The notes: generated by a model not told the origin, from the letters alone. DNA of 64,000 bases from Lewinellaceae bacterium (GCA_020636225.1 JACJYI010000005.1:452001-516000); one strand, 5' to 3'. Positions 1-10,441 are shown, numbered from the stretch's first letter. Program-made: numbers and translations.

Positions 1-491
1 AGAGGCTGTCCGGACGCTTGGTGCAGATAATCATAATGCAGGCGGGTGATCTGGCGGATATGCAACAGATCATGAGCCAACCAGTTCGCCAGGATGAATC
101 GACCGGACATGGGTCCCAGGCTGGGATGGATAGTGACATTCTCCCAGGCAGGTGAAGACAGGCCGGTCAGCCACCGGATAGAGGTAGTCCGTTCGTCGAG
201 GAATTCCCGGACCACCGTGTGAAAGTCCTGAGCGCCGTACTCCCGATCGACCACCCATCCGGTGGGGTTGATCCCGGGGAAGGGCTGGCCCGGGGATTCG
301 AGCACCATCCGCAGGCGGGTGCGAAAGTCATCGCGCTCTTCATCGCGCAGGTGGCAAGCGGCAAGAAGCAGTGACCATTTGCCGGGCTCCTGGCTCCAGC
401 GCACCTGCTCGGCAGGTATGTCCGTAAGCAATTGGGTGAATACTTCCCTGTTATGGGCAAGACGGGTGATGATCTGTTCCGGTGTTGTCAT
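1..491 (-). CDS. DinB-superfamily protein (C-terminus cut by window edge)
   Basis: About 163 codons of a DinB/YfiT-type four-helix metal-binding protein are visible; the stop lies beyond the window start. I start at the ATG at 491 because it opens MTTPEQIITRLAHN, the usual helix-1 start of this family. The expected three histidine metal ligands are present: H47 in AACHLRDEE, and H140 and H144 in LAHDLLHIRQ. Members of the family are soluble and include thiol-transferases and many proteins of unknown substrate, so only the fold can be named. The family is usually 150-180 residues, so only a few residues should be missing. The gene reads away from the lipoprotein gene at 731, with about 240 bp between the divergent starts. 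The substrate is unknown. Confidence 0.85.
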   Translation of the reverse strand, partial: MTTPEQIITRLAHNREVFTQLLTDIPAEQVRWSQEPGKWSLLLAACHLRDEERDDFRTRLRMVLESPGQPFPGINPTGWVVDREYGAQDFHTVVREFLDERTTSIRWLTGLSSPAWENVTIHPSLGPMSGRFILANWLAHDLLHIRQITRLHYDYLHQASGQP

Positions 492-730
492 GGGCAATCG
501 GCCAACTCGTTGATTTGTCCGAAAGATAAGGGGTCAATTTGGGTCATGCATCCACATGCATTCCGAACAAGAATGGATAAGCAGAGAAATCATTTCCACA
601 CAAGCGGACAAGGCACAAGGTACAGGCGAATCGTGTTGCTTGTCAATGTCGAAGATCACCCTGAATGGTATATGTTACCATACTGTCCGAGGGCATGGGT
701 GGATATATTACCGGCATAAACTTCAAGACC

Positions 731-2038
731 ATGAAAACGCAAAGTTTATATCGAAAAGGACTGGTCATCCTCCTGTCGTTGATCGCAGTGCTGTCCTTGA
801 GTGACTGCAAACTGTTTGATCCGATGGATGACCCGCCAACCACCACCGTTGGCGATACCTTGTGGATCCATCAAGTGCTCGGTGCGGACACGCTGTACAC
901 AGAGCCTTCCATTGCCACCGGCACGAACGGTGATATCTATTTTGCCGTAGCCGGGGGAAACGTGCACGGGACCTATGCCCGGATCCGTGCCCTGGACCCC
1001 GTTTCCGGGAACATGCGATGGGAATCCCCCATCCTGGATGCGAAATTTCTGGGCAGCCAGATCCTGGTCGGCAACAACGGGACCATCTATGTGCTTGGCA
1101 CCTTTAACCTCTATGCCATTGATCCACAGACCGGCCAGTTCCAGTGGATCTGGACAGTGCCCACGGAAATGCCAAATCCGGACGGACCGGGCAACATCTT
1201 CACCCTGGGACAGATCGGTGCCCTGGCCCTGGCGGACAATGGCAACCTCATCCTGGGCAGTATCGGCTCCGGTGTGTACAACCGGGCGATGTATTGTGTC
1301 GGCCCAGGGGGGAACCTGATCTGGTTCAACATCCATGCTGTCAATGGCATGGGAGTCCCTGCCGGACTGGTCATCGGTCATGACAACCGGGCATTCTACT
1401 ATACCGACATCAATGGCCAGAACGCGCTGGTCGCCCTGGATGTGACCACGGGAACCATGCTCTGGACCAAGCCGATCTATTCGATCTCTGGGAATGACAA
1501 CAACCTTGCCCTGGATGAAGACGGTACATTGGTCGCTGCCTTCCGGTTGGCCCAGGGGGATCCTCTCCGTATGTACCGGATCCAGCCAACTGACGGGCAG
1601 ATCCTGTGGCAAAGCCAGAATGAAAGCAATTACTATTGCAAGCTCGTCAATGGCAGCGGGGTCATCTATCAGGATGATAACCTGGTGGCGGCCGTGGCCA
1701 AGTATCCGCCCGGACAGGCCTCTGCCAGCGCGTTTAGCCCGGGCGTACACGCCAATCTGAACGGGGCTGCGATCACCAATACTGACCAGCTGATCTTTGT
1801 GAAGAACATCAATTTTGTCACGAACATTCATGCCTATTCCTCTTTCGGCAACCTGGACTGGACGGTGCCCTTTGCCAATATCCGCACCAATGTCCTGGCC
1901 TTGTCCGCCAACCAGAAGATCATCGGGCTTCGGTCGGATATCGTCTTCGCGGTGCAGGGTGACCATGGTCTGTCTGACCGCGGGTGGCCCAGCCGGTACC
2001 ACGACATGCGGAACACCGCTAACCTGAATATGCATTGA
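731..2038 (+). CDS. PQQ-type beta-propeller lipoprotein
   Basis: A 435-residue exported protein. The start at 731 gives MKTQSLYRKGLVILLSLIAV followed by a lipobox ending in LSDC with Cys26, so it is a predicted lipoprotein; the longer in-frame start 66 bp upstream would put 22 residues before a normal signal peptide. After the anchor come repeated blades of the PQQ-like/quinoprotein type, with recurring 'A.DP.TG...W', 'ALDVTTGTMLWTKPI' and 'RIQPTDGQILWQ' motifs, covering most of residues 45-430. Such propellers act as binding scaffolds (BamB-like) and need not bind PQQ; no enzyme domain is attached. It stands alone, with a weak hairpin (2038-2064) after the stop. Function is unassigned beyond a cell-envelope propeller. 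Confidence 0.8.
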   Translation: MKTQSLYRKGLVILLSLIAVLSLSDCKLFDPMDDPPTTTVGDTLWIHQVLGADTLYTEPSIATGTNGDIYFAVAGGNVHGTYARIRALDPVSGNMRWESPILDAKFLGSQILVGNNGTIYVLGTFNLYAIDPQTGQFQWIWTVPTEMPNPDGPGNIFTLGQIGALALADNGNLILGSIGSGVYNRAMYCVGPGGNLIWFNIHAVNGMGVPAGLVIGHDNRAFYYTDINGQNALVALDVTTGTMLWTKPIYSISGNDNNLALDEDGTLVAAFRLAQGDPLRMYRIQPTDGQILWQSQNESNYYCKLVNGSGVIYQDDNLVAAVAKYPPGQASASAFSPGVHANLNGAAITNTDQLIFVKNINFVTNIHAYSSFGNLDWTVPFANIRTNVLALSANQKIIGLRSDIVFAVQGDHGLSDRGWPSRYHDMRNTANLNMH

Positions 2039-2210
2039 TCGCGTCGGTCGACATTCGACTGCGATAGCTGAATGAACATGCAGGACAATCGACTACCGGT
2101 TGTCCTGTATTTGTTTGAACGGAATACCCGGTGGCCCGGACAGTGCGGGAGAAAGATCGGCTATTTCTATTTTTCCGATATCTTTCTTGGAACTAGACAA
2201 CCCACTGGAT

Positions 2211-2621
2211 ATGAAACCCATGTTGCGCAATCTTCTTGCCGTGCTGGCCGGGCTGGTGACCGGCAGTGTGGTCAATATGGCCCTGATCATGATCGGAGGG
2301 TCCGTCATTCCCCCACCGGAAGGGGCAGACGTGACCAGCATGGAAGGCCTGAAAGCCTCCCTGCATTTGTTCGAGACCAGGCATTTTCTGTTTCCCTTCC
2401 TTGCTCATGCGATGGGTACACTGGTAGGGGCCTATGTTGCCGCCCGGATCTCGACAGACAAGAAAATGATGATGGCCTTGATCATCGGTGCATTCTTCCT
2501 GATGAGTGGGATCATGAATGTCATGTCCCTGCCGGCCCCTGCCTGGTTCAACGCGACGGATATGGTTCTGGCCTACGTGCCGATGGCCTGGCTGGGATAT
2601 CTTCTGGGCAGACGAGCCTGA
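2211..2621 (+). CDS. Small four-helix membrane protein
   Basis: A 136-residue protein with about four hydrophobic segments (approximately residues 5-27, 62-82, 88-108 and 113-133). I chose the ATG at 2211 (MKPMLRNLLAVLAGLVTG) because the upstream in-frame extension is not hydrophobic and lacks coding character. The layout resembles small uncharacterised inner-membrane proteins that are common in Bacteroidota; no catalytic motif is visible. It converges on the T9SS gene on the other strand, with only 24 bp between the two stops. Function unknown. Confidence 0.7.
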   Translation: MKPMLRNLLAVLAGLVTGSVVNMALIMIGGSVIPPPEGADVTSMEGLKASLHLFETRHFLFPFLAHAMGTLVGAYVAARISTDKKMMMALIIGAFFLMSGIMNVMSLPAPAWFNATDMVLAYVPMAWLGYLLGRRA

Positions 2622-2645
2622 TGTGGCCTTCCGCTGCGGGGTTCG

Positions 2646-5165
2646 TCAATGCACGACTGACAACATCGTCACGCCAGGTTGGCTGGCAGATCGATCGACC
2701 AGGAAGTAGGTGCCGGATGGCCAATCCCGGACCTCCAGTTGCGCCGAACCTCGGAAGCTCACCTGTTTCATTCGTTGGCCGTAGAGGTTCAGTACATCAA
2801 TGGCATACTCTTGGTCGGGAATGCCCTCCAGCAGGGCATACTGGTCGGCAGGATTCCTGATCAATCGCAGTGCTGGTCGATGGGTAGGAGGGAGGTTCAC
2901 TGACGTCGACTCTGTTGATGCCTTTCGCATCCCGTTGCCAAAACTGGCCACCCAGAGTTCATCCTCTTGGAAGGGGTTGAAGAAGATCCGTTCCGGATGA
3001 CCGAAGGGGTAGGCATCGACCAGCGTCCAGTCGGGTAGCGGACTGGATTTGTCGTGGCAGACCCACAGCCCCTGGCCTTCTGTGGTGAGGTACATGGTTT
3101 CCGGATCCAGAGGATCCACCGTCACGGAGCTCACCCGATGGAATTGACCCGCCGAGGTCATGGGTGACCAGGTCAGTCCACGATCCGTGGTCCGGTACAA
3201 GCGCCCCAGGTCGTTTGCGGGACCGCCCCAGCCGCTCCACACCCCGACATACCAGGTGCTTTGGGTCGGATCGGACGGGTCAATGACCAGGTCCTTGGTC
3301 CAGTAGCGCATGTTCGGATGCGACCGGTTTTCCCAGGATAGCCCGTTGTCGGTACTGATGAACACGCCGCTGGAATCGCTGAAGATGCTGGCGGTGTTGT
3401 GCTTGCGAGCCGACCAGGTCGTGACCAGGGTGCCATCCTCCAGGGCCAGGATATTGAAGATGCGGCCGGCATTGGCCGGCGGGTTCAGCCATTTGGTCCA
3501 GGTTGCCGTGGCCGGATCACTGGTCCCGTCGGCCTGCCAGACCCCGCCCAGTGCGGGATTGGTGGAGATCACGCCGGCATACAGGCGATCGGGGTGGGCG
3601 GGATCGGTAGTGACCCAGATGACCGGTGTATCAAAATCACGCATCAGGCTCCAGGTCTTGCCTTTGTCGGTCGACCAGAGGACATGGCCGTCACGATAGG
3701 AAGGTTGCAGTCGCTGGTCGGTGACATAGGTGGTCTGATAGATGTCGTGCACGGAGGAGGTCGCTGCAAACCAGATGTCCTGGGTCGGGTGCTTGTCGAT
3801 CCGGTACATGGTGTTGTGGGTGTGCCCCGAGTAATCGAAGCTCCAGCTGTCCCCTCCATCCTCGGATCGGATCCCCTTGATATCAGTAAAACAGCTGAAG
3901 AGTGTGGAGGCATCAAACCAGTATACCTGCCAGGTAGTGGTCTGTTCCATACCGATCCCGTGATAGGTTTGTTTCTTCGGGGTCGGCATGCCGGCTGGAT
4001 GCTCATCCTGCGGGTCGAGGTAGGCCTGATGCCAGGAGATGCCTCCATCCCGGGTGCGATGGACAAAGCCGTAGTCCGTGAACAGGACATCCTCCGGATC
4101 ATGGGCATTGACGGTAAATCCGAGAATATTCCCACCCCAGGTCCAGCCCAAGTCGCCGCCGTCACCGGAATATCCGGTATGGATATTCGTGTTGTTCGTG
4201 GTCAGGAAAATGCGGTCCCAGGTTTGTCCACCGTCGGATGTCTTGAGGACATTGGCCTTGCCGCCGGGCTCGCTACCGGCGAGATAGCAGACCTCCGGAT
4301 CCTGGATCGACATGCCCAGATAGGCCATATAATCAGTATTGAGATCGATGCCGTTCATGGCCGGAATCCAGGTTTCGGACAGGTCGTCCATCCGGTAGAC
4401 ACCCTTGATCAGTCCCCAGTAATCGTAGCCCAGGTTGGTGGCATACACGTCATTGACATCCGCCGTAAGGGCAAAGAACCGAAGGGTGCTGGTATTCCTT
4501 CCGGCGCCGAAACCGATGATCCGCTGGGCAGCCGGAATGCCGGAGAAGCCGGCCATGGAAAAAGTGGCGCCGCCATTCTGGGAGAACAGGATGCCATCAT
4601 TGGTGCCGAGGTAAATGGAGTCGCCACTCCAGTAGACCCCACTAAGCAGGATACCGGCCCCCGGATCGGATGCTGACCAGATCTGGGAGGCGGTCATGCC
4701 CCCGTCCACGGACAGGTAGGCCTGGTTGTACTGGGTCCAGATCAGTCGCTGTGGATCGTCGTAGTCCGCAAAGATGAACGGCTTCTCCTCTCCCGGATCC
4801 TGGTCGCCGGGCAGGAAGTCCCAGGTTTGGCCACCATCCATGCTGCCTGCCGGACGAGTGGTGAATGAATTCGCATCATAAAGCAGCGAATACAAACGGA
4901 GAGGGTTCTTTGTTAGACAGACCTTGCTGTAGGGCGAGGTCTGGGCCTGTGTGAAATGGATGATATCATACGATTGCCCTCCTGTGGCAGAGGTATATAA
5001 ACCACCCAGATCACTGGCCAGGTACAGGATGTCCGGATCATCTGGATGGATGGACGGACTGAACAATGCACCGCCGCCTCCAATCCCTTTGGATTGAAAA
5101 TCAGTTGGTTGGGACATTGTCGGCAGAGAGAGGCAAACGAGGAGGAGAACGATGAGGTATTGCAT
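2646..5165 (-). CDS. Sortilin/BNR-type beta-propeller exoprotein with T9SS type A tail
   Basis: An 839-residue secreted protein. It begins with a Sec signal peptide (MQYLIVLLLVCLSLPTMSQP) and contains many BNR/Asp-box-like repeats of the form 'S.DGG.TW', for example MDGGQTW, TSDGGQTWDRI, TRDGGISWH, EDGGDSWSF, TDKGKTWS, STDNGLSWEN and TTDRGLTWS. This pattern is that of VPS10/sortilin and xyloglucanase-type propellers. The last ~75 residues (from about RLIRNPADQYALLEG) match the shape of a type A T9SS sorting domain, with a 'DVLNLYGQRMKQV' strand and a 'DWPSGTYFLV' strand. It should be exported to the surface or medium through T9SS. No glycoside-hydrolase catalytic residues can be assigned with confidence, so binding or hydrolysis of polysaccharide is only inferred. 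Confidence 0.85.
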   Translation of the reverse strand: MQYLIVLLLVCLSLPTMSQPTDFQSKGIGGGGALFSPSIHPDDPDILYLASDLGGLYTSATGGQSYDIIHFTQAQTSPYSKVCLTKNPLRLYSLLYDANSFTTRPAGSMDGGQTWDFLPGDQDPGEEKPFIFADYDDPQRLIWTQYNQAYLSVDGGMTASQIWSASDPGAGILLSGVYWSGDSIYLGTNDGILFSQNGGATFSMAGFSGIPAAQRIIGFGAGRNTSTLRFFALTADVNDVYATNLGYDYWGLIKGVYRMDDLSETWIPAMNGIDLNTDYMAYLGMSIQDPEVCYLAGSEPGGKANVLKTSDGGQTWDRIFLTTNNTNIHTGYSGDGGDLGWTWGGNILGFTVNAHDPEDVLFTDYGFVHRTRDGGISWHQAYLDPQDEHPAGMPTPKKQTYHGIGMEQTTTWQVYWFDASTLFSCFTDIKGIRSEDGGDSWSFDYSGHTHNTMYRIDKHPTQDIWFAATSSVHDIYQTTYVTDQRLQPSYRDGHVLWSTDKGKTWSLMRDFDTPVIWVTTDPAHPDRLYAGVISTNPALGGVWQADGTSDPATATWTKWLNPPANAGRIFNILALEDGTLVTTWSARKHNTASIFSDSSGVFISTDNGLSWENRSHPNMRYWTKDLVIDPSDPTQSTWYVGVWSGWGGPANDLGRLYRTTDRGLTWSPMTSAGQFHRVSSVTVDPLDPETMYLTTEGQGLWVCHDKSSPLPDWTLVDAYPFGHPERIFFNPFQEDELWVASFGNGMRKASTESTSVNLPPTHRPALRLIRNPADQYALLEGIPDQEYAIDVLNLYGQRMKQVSFRGSAQLEVRDWPSGTYFLVDRSASQPGVTMLSVVH

Positions 5166-5295
5166 GCTTCGATTTGACGTGATCAGGTAGATAAATATGG
5201 CAATAATTCTAATTTAATCGAAATATTCCTGAAACGGCAGATTTTGCCTATACTTGAAAGTTGATGACCAATCCAGTATACCCAAGCTTGTGATT

Positions 5296-8200
5296 ATGAC
5301 CAGACTGTTACTCATTTTCGGATGCGTTTTCCTTTTGATGACCGGCCAGTTATGGAGCCAGCCATGTGATATTCCACCCTCTACGAACAACTGTGAAAAT
5401 GCCCCGGTGTTGTGCAATTTTGACGAACTGGATGGGTACTGCACATCCATGACCTCGGATCTGACCTACAATGCCCCTTCCCCCCTTTGCGGGAATGGCG
5501 GTGCGCCGCACAATCCCCTTTGGTTTGCGTTCTATGCGGGGTGCACTGAGCTCCAGGTGACCATTTGGGCATCCAATTGCGATACCGTCCAGGGAACGGT
5601 TGGCATTCAGGGGGCCGTCTATGGCTATGCCGGCAACGGGTTATGTACCAACTCGACCGACCAACCCGATGAGATCCTGGATTGTGATGGTGCCTGTCCC
5701 AACGTGGGCCCATTGACCTTGAATCCAACCGGTATGACCATCGGTAAGATCTATTACTTCATGATCGATGGTTGTGCAGGGTCGGCATGTGACCTGACCG
5801 TATCGGTCGACCAGAAATGCGGGGCACCCTTCATCGGTGATTGGACGGAGCCGATCCAGGGGCCGACCCTGGTATGTTCCGGCCTGGATGCGACCTATTC
5901 GATCGAGCCACCCATCGGTGCCGTCGAGTTCTACTGGTACCTCGATGGTGTGGAGATCGGTGCTGGATCGGACAATTTCATTGATATTACCTGGACCAAT
6001 GCCGGCACCTATGAGCTCTGCGTGGATGCGGCCAACCAATGTATTTCCCAGTATGAGTTCCCCGACCAGACCTGCATTACCGTGGAGGTATATGATGTGA
6101 CGCCGGAAGATCCGGATCCTGTAGAAGTCTGCGAGAATGATACGTATACCTATGCCGGACAGGACTATCCCGTGGGTGTCCATCAGGTTAATCTGACAAC
6201 ACCGCAGGGTTGTGATTCCCTGGTGGAATTGACCGTCAATGAGGTGCCGAGCGTGGAGAATGACCTGGGGCCGTTCTATATCTGTGAACAGGGATCCGTT
6301 ACGGTGGCCGGCGTTCAGTTCACTGCGGCGGATGAAGGCCCACAACAAGTTGTGCTGGACCAGTTCGCCCCCCCCAATTGTGACAGTACTATTTTGCTGG
6401 AGATCAAGACCATGACGGTCGATGCCTATGTCTTCGAGCCACTCGAACTGGGCTGTGGGATCTTTGAAGTGGTCCTGGATGGGAACGGCTCCCAGTATGC
6501 ACCATCTGAAGTGGAGGTGTCCTACCAATGGACGGCCTCCAACGGTGGTGTATTGGGTTCTCCGTCCGATGATATCATGATGACAGTGGAAACAGCGGGA
6601 AATTACTGTCTCTATATCACAGTGACCGACCCTTCAGGCACGGTTTCCTGTGTGGATTCCTTCTGTGTGACCGTCATCCAGAATGAGGTGCCAGACCTGA
6701 GTGCCACCACCGATACCATCACCTGCCTGAATCCCCTGGCCACCCTGGTCGGCATGTCGATGACCCCCAACGTGTACTACCAATGGGATGATCCCAACGG
6801 GTTATATCTGGGCAACACCCCCACCGTCCAAAGCAGCGTGCCCGGGATCCACACCTTTATCGTGACAGACGACAAGGGCTGCTCCAATCTCCTGGAGATC
6901 GAGGTGCCCTCCGACATCGACATTCCGGATATTTCCGCCATAGCCAGTGACAGTCTGGACTGCATTGTCAACCTGGTGCAGTTGATCGGTAACTCGTTCA
7001 CACCCGGCACGTCCTTCCTTTGGAAGAACAGTGCGGGAGATACCTTGTCGACCACCAAGAATGCCAGCACGATGATGCCGGGCAACTATACCTTCCATGT
7101 ACTGGCTCCGAACGGTTGCAGGGATTCCATGACGGTCTTCGTCGATCAGGATATCCTGCCCCCACTGGCAGGTGCATCGGCAGATACCCTAACGTGTCTG
7201 GTACCCAATCCACTGCTGGATGGCAGCACGAATATTCCCAACCCGATATTCTCCTGGACCGGGCCCAATGGATTTACGGCCAATACCGAAGATACCAATG
7301 CACCTGAGCCAGGTCAGTACACCCTCACGGTCACCAAGCCGGTCAACGGTTGCACTGCAGACACAACCATTACGGTCGTTGCAGATATCGGCCTTCCGGA
7401 TGTATCGGCCCAGGGGGATACCCTGGATTGTATCATTACCTCTGTCACCCTGAACGGGAATTCCAACACACCCGGAGCCACCTACCAATGGTTCGACCCG
7501 GCAATGGCACCTCTGGGCAACACCCCGAATATCAGTGTCAGTAATCCGGGGATCTATACCCTGACGGTCACCGGCCCGAATGGCTGTACCCAATCCACAA
7601 CAGCAGAGGCTGTACTGAATGCCAATATTCCGGACATCAATATCGCCCAGACCGATGATACCATTACCTGTCTGGTGCCGGATATCGATCTGACGGGAAG
7701 CTCAACCGTGAATGTGACCTATGCCTGGACAGACGGGAATAACCAGCCCGTGGGCAACAATCCCCTGTTGAATGTCACAACGTCCGGGTCTTATACCTTG
7801 CTGATCACCGCACCCAACGGATGTACGAATACCCAGACAGTGGACATCGGTGAGGACCTTGCCTCACCGGTGATTGACATGGTCACCGGTGGTGTGATCG
7901 ATTGTGCCACGGATAGTATCCAATTGTCAGCTTCCTCATCGACGCCCGGGGTCAGCTATCAATGGTTCAATGCCGGTGGTGTGCCGCTGGCCCCCGGTCC
8001 GAACCCGTACACCAAGGCCACGGGTACGTTCACCCTGGTGGTCACCGGGTACAACGGATGTACCTCCAGCATGACCGCTACGGTGACCAGCTCGCCGGAT
8101 AAGCCTCAGAATGTAGTGGCTACGACCTCCGGACCGATCACCTGTGCTGTGCAGAATGTCACCATCAATGTGACCAGCACCACCCCGGGCCTGACCTACC

Positions 8201-10320
8201 AGTGGAGCGGCCCTTCGGGTTTCAACAGCACCATGGCGATGAACACCATTGGTCTGAATGGGAATTATTCGGTCACCGTGACCGACCCCACCAACGGGTG
8301 CACCGAAGAAAGTGCCGTGTCCGTGGCCATCGATACCATTCATCCCGTGCTGACACCAACGGGTGATCTGATCACCTGTGCCAGTCCGACTGTGGATATC
8401 TCCGTCGTCTCGGTGCCGACCACTGTCAATTACAGTTGGGTGAATCCATCCAATGCTCCCGTGGGCGGGAATGCACCCACGCTCAGTGTGACCACCTCTG
8501 GGACCTATCAGGTCACGGCAACCAATCCGGTGAACGGATGTGCTACTACCGTGCCGGTGGTGGTCACCCAGAACACCACCCAGCCGAATCTCGGCTTGCT
8601 ATCATCGACTACCATTACCTGTGCCAATCCGACGGCCACCATCAATTCTTCCTCCACTTCCATGGTCAACTATGTGTGGACCGGTCCGGGAATCAACGCT
8701 GGCAATGCCAATGTCGAGGATCCGATGGTGACGGTACCGGGCCTGTACACCGTGGTCGTCACCGATCCGGTCAACGGTTGTACGAATACCCAGTCCATTC
8801 CCGTAAGTGAGGATATTGTTCCCCCGCAGGTCAGTGTGACCGGTGGATTGATCGATTGTACCACACCGACCATGACCTTGGCGGCAACCATCAATCCGAC
8901 CACCAGTGTGAATCTGGTGTGGCAATTGGATGGTAGCCCCATTCCTGAGAACACCCCGTCCATCCAGGCCAGTCAACCCGGTACCTATACCCTGATCGTG
9001 ACCAACACCTTGAATGGTTGTGTCTCCCAGGATACCGCGGTAGTGGTTCTGGATGATCAGATCCCGGATGTGACCGCCACCGGAGGTACGCTATCCTGTC
9101 TGGTGCCAACCATTGATGTGATCGCCGTTTCCGGTACACCGGGTGTGACCTATGCATGGACGGGTCCCGGTGCATTTACCGGCACCAATGCCGTTGAATC
9201 CGTGGATGTTCCCGGGATATTCACCGTGACGGTGACGGCTCCGAACGGCTGTACCAATACGGCAGATGCTGAGGTCCTGGAGGAGAAGGACCTGCCCACC
9301 GCTGTGGCCTCCTCCAGCAATATCATCGACTGTACCAATCAGTCGACCACCCTGTCCGCCAATGGCTCGAGTACAGGTGCGAACTATACCTATGCCTGGA
9401 CGGATCCCAATGGCAATGGCATTTCCACATCCACCACGATCCCGAATGTGACGCTCACGGGTATCTATACCCTGGTGGTCACCGACCTGACCAGTGGTTG
9501 TACTGCTGAAGCGACTGTCGATGTGGAGGACAACCAGAATCTGCCCACCGGCCTGGATGTCGAGCTGTCCGATCCGCGTTGTTTCGGATTCAAGGATGGC
9601 TTTATTTCCATCACCGGGGTGACAGGAGGTACACCCGAGTTCCTGTACAGCCTGAATGGAGGGCCGTTCACGCCGAATGCGCAATTCTCCGGGTTGGGTG
9701 AAGGCAGCTATACCATCACGGTACAGGATGCCGCCGGATGTCTGTACACGGCGCCGGCCCTGGATCTGGAAGAACCCGAGCAGCTCATGGTCGAGTTGGG
9801 TGAGGATTTCATCCTGCAATGGGGACGGGACACCTTCCTCTATGCCCTGATTTCCCCGCCCAATGCCCTGATCGAATCCATCACCTGGACGCCGGCCGGG
9901 ATCGATACCACCTTCAATTCCAACGAGATCCTCATCAAGCCCTTCAACCAGACCCTGTATTCGGTCACGGTCGTCGACCAGGCGGGATGTCGGGCAGAGG
10001 ACAAGGTGCTCGTCCTGGTGGAGAAGCGTCGGCCCATATTCATTCCCAATGCCTTCCATCCTGGTGGTGAGCAGAATACCCGGTTCTACATCCAGAGTGG
10101 CCAGGGGATCACCGAGATCGAGAAGATGGAGGTCTTCAATCGTTGGGGTGAACGGATCTGGGTGAATGAGGGCTTCCAGCCCAATGATCCTGCAGAAGGA
10201 TGGGATGGCATGATCCGGGGAGAGCCCGCCAACCCGGAAGTATTTGTCTACTACGCCAAGATCCGCTTTGATGACGGGGTGACCATCCTGTACAAGGGTG
10301 ATGTCACGCTGATGCGTTGA
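5296..10320 (+). CDS. Giant Ig-like repeat surface protein with T9SS type B (CHU_C) tail
   Basis: A 1,674-residue surface protein. The start at 5296 opens a clear signal peptide (MTRLLLIFGCVFLLMTGQLW). Residues ~25-200 form a Cys-rich N-terminal region. From about residue 470 there are twelve tandem repeats of ~78 residues, each with the same frame: a Cys near the start (ITC, LDC or IDC), a 'YxW' strand, a 'G.YT..VT' strand and an 'NGC' near the end, so each repeat carries a likely disulfide. A SprB-type repeat (SDPRCFGFKDGFISI) follows, then a PKD-like segment, then a CHU_C domain starting at FIPNAFHPGGEQNTRFYI and including 'VFNRWGERIW' and 'GWDG'. CHU_C directs T9SS export and surface attachment. 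The likely role is adhesion or gliding-related. A two-component system starts 121 bp after the stop. Confidence 0.92.
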   Translation: MTRLLLIFGCVFLLMTGQLWSQPCDIPPSTNNCENAPVLCNFDELDGYCTSMTSDLTYNAPSPLCGNGGAPHNPLWFAFYAGCTELQVTIWASNCDTVQGTVGIQGAVYGYAGNGLCTNSTDQPDEILDCDGACPNVGPLTLNPTGMTIGKIYYFMIDGCAGSACDLTVSVDQKCGAPFIGDWTEPIQGPTLVCSGLDATYSIEPPIGAVEFYWYLDGVEIGAGSDNFIDITWTNAGTYELCVDAANQCISQYEFPDQTCITVEVYDVTPEDPDPVEVCENDTYTYAGQDYPVGVHQVNLTTPQGCDSLVELTVNEVPSVENDLGPFYICEQGSVTVAGVQFTAADEGPQQVVLDQFAPPNCDSTILLEIKTMTVDAYVFEPLELGCGIFEVVLDGNGSQYAPSEVEVSYQWTASNGGVLGSPSDDIMMTVETAGNYCLYITVTDPSGTVSCVDSFCVTVIQNEVPDLSATTDTITCLNPLATLVGMSMTPNVYYQWDDPNGLYLGNTPTVQSSVPGIHTFIVTDDKGCSNLLEIEVPSDIDIPDISAIASDSLDCIVNLVQLIGNSFTPGTSFLWKNSAGDTLSTTKNASTMMPGNYTFHVLAPNGCRDSMTVFVDQDILPPLAGASADTLTCLVPNPLLDGSTNIPNPIFSWTGPNGFTANTEDTNAPEPGQYTLTVTKPVNGCTADTTITVVADIGLPDVSAQGDTLDCIITSVTLNGNSNTPGATYQWFDPAMAPLGNTPNISVSNPGIYTLTVTGPNGCTQSTTAEAVLNANIPDINIAQTDDTITCLVPDIDLTGSSTVNVTYAWTDGNNQPVGNNPLLNVTTSGSYTLLITAPNGCTNTQTVDIGEDLASPVIDMVTGGVIDCATDSIQLSASSSTPGVSYQWFNAGGVPLAPGPNPYTKATGTFTLVVTGYNGCTSSMTATVTSSPDKPQNVVATTSGPITCAVQNVTINVTSTTPGLTYQWSGPSGFNSTMAMNTIGLNGNYSVTVTDPTNGCTEESAVSVAIDTIHPVLTPTGDLITCASPTVDISVVSVPTTVNYSWVNPSNAPVGGNAPTLSVTTSGTYQVTATNPVNGCATTVPVVVTQNTTQPNLGLLSSTTITCANPTATINSSSTSMVNYVWTGPGINAGNANVEDPMVTVPGLYTVVVTDPVNGCTNTQSIPVSEDIVPPQVSVTGGLIDCTTPTMTLAATINPTTSVNLVWQLDGSPIPENTPSIQASQPGTYTLIVTNTLNGCVSQDTAVVVLDDQIPDVTATGGTLSCLVPTIDVIAVSGTPGVTYAWTGPGAFTGTNAVESVDVPGIFTVTVTAPNGCTNTADAEVLEEKDLPTAVASSSNIIDCTNQSTTLSANGSSTGANYTYAWTDPNGNGISTSTTIPNVTLTGIYTLVVTDLTSGCTAEATVDVEDNQNLPTGLDVELSDPRCFGFKDGFISITGVTGGTPEFLYSLNGGPFTPNAQFSGLGEGSYTITVQDAAGCLYTAPALDLEEPEQLMVELGEDFILQWGRDTFLYALISPPNALIESITWTPAGIDTTFNSNEILIKPFNQTLYSVTVVDQAGCRAEDKVLVLVEKRRPIFIPNAFHPGGEQNTRFYIQSGQGITEIEKMEVFNRWGERIWVNEGFQPNDPAEGWDGMIRGEPANPEVFVYYAKIRFDDGVTILYKGDVTLMR

Positions 10321-10341
10321 TCGCTGGTAAGCATGGAAAGG

Positions 10342-10379
10342 GAACCGGGCTGTGGAGGAAATGATCTGCAGCCCGGTTC
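10342..10379 (+). terminator. Hairpin after the giant surface-protein gene
   Basis: A perfect 11-bp inverted repeat (GAACCGGGCTG at 10342-10352 and CAGCCCGGTTC at 10369-10379) with a 16-nt loop lies 21 bp past the stop of the surface-protein gene. There is no T-run after it, so it may be a terminator without a U-tract or an RNA-stabilising hairpin. Confidence 0.5.
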
Positions 10380-10441
10380 ATCGTTTCAGCGGTTTACAAG
10401 TCGTAGATTCGGTGTATGTTCAATGAATCTAACCCATAGCC

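Noticed and set aside
746..2035. Long open frame on the minus strand (429 codons)
   Set aside because: It is the antisense shadow of the PQQ-propeller lipoprotein gene; the translation has no signal, domain or hydrophobic pattern. The same applies to the antisense frames at 3399-4676 and 11246-12502.
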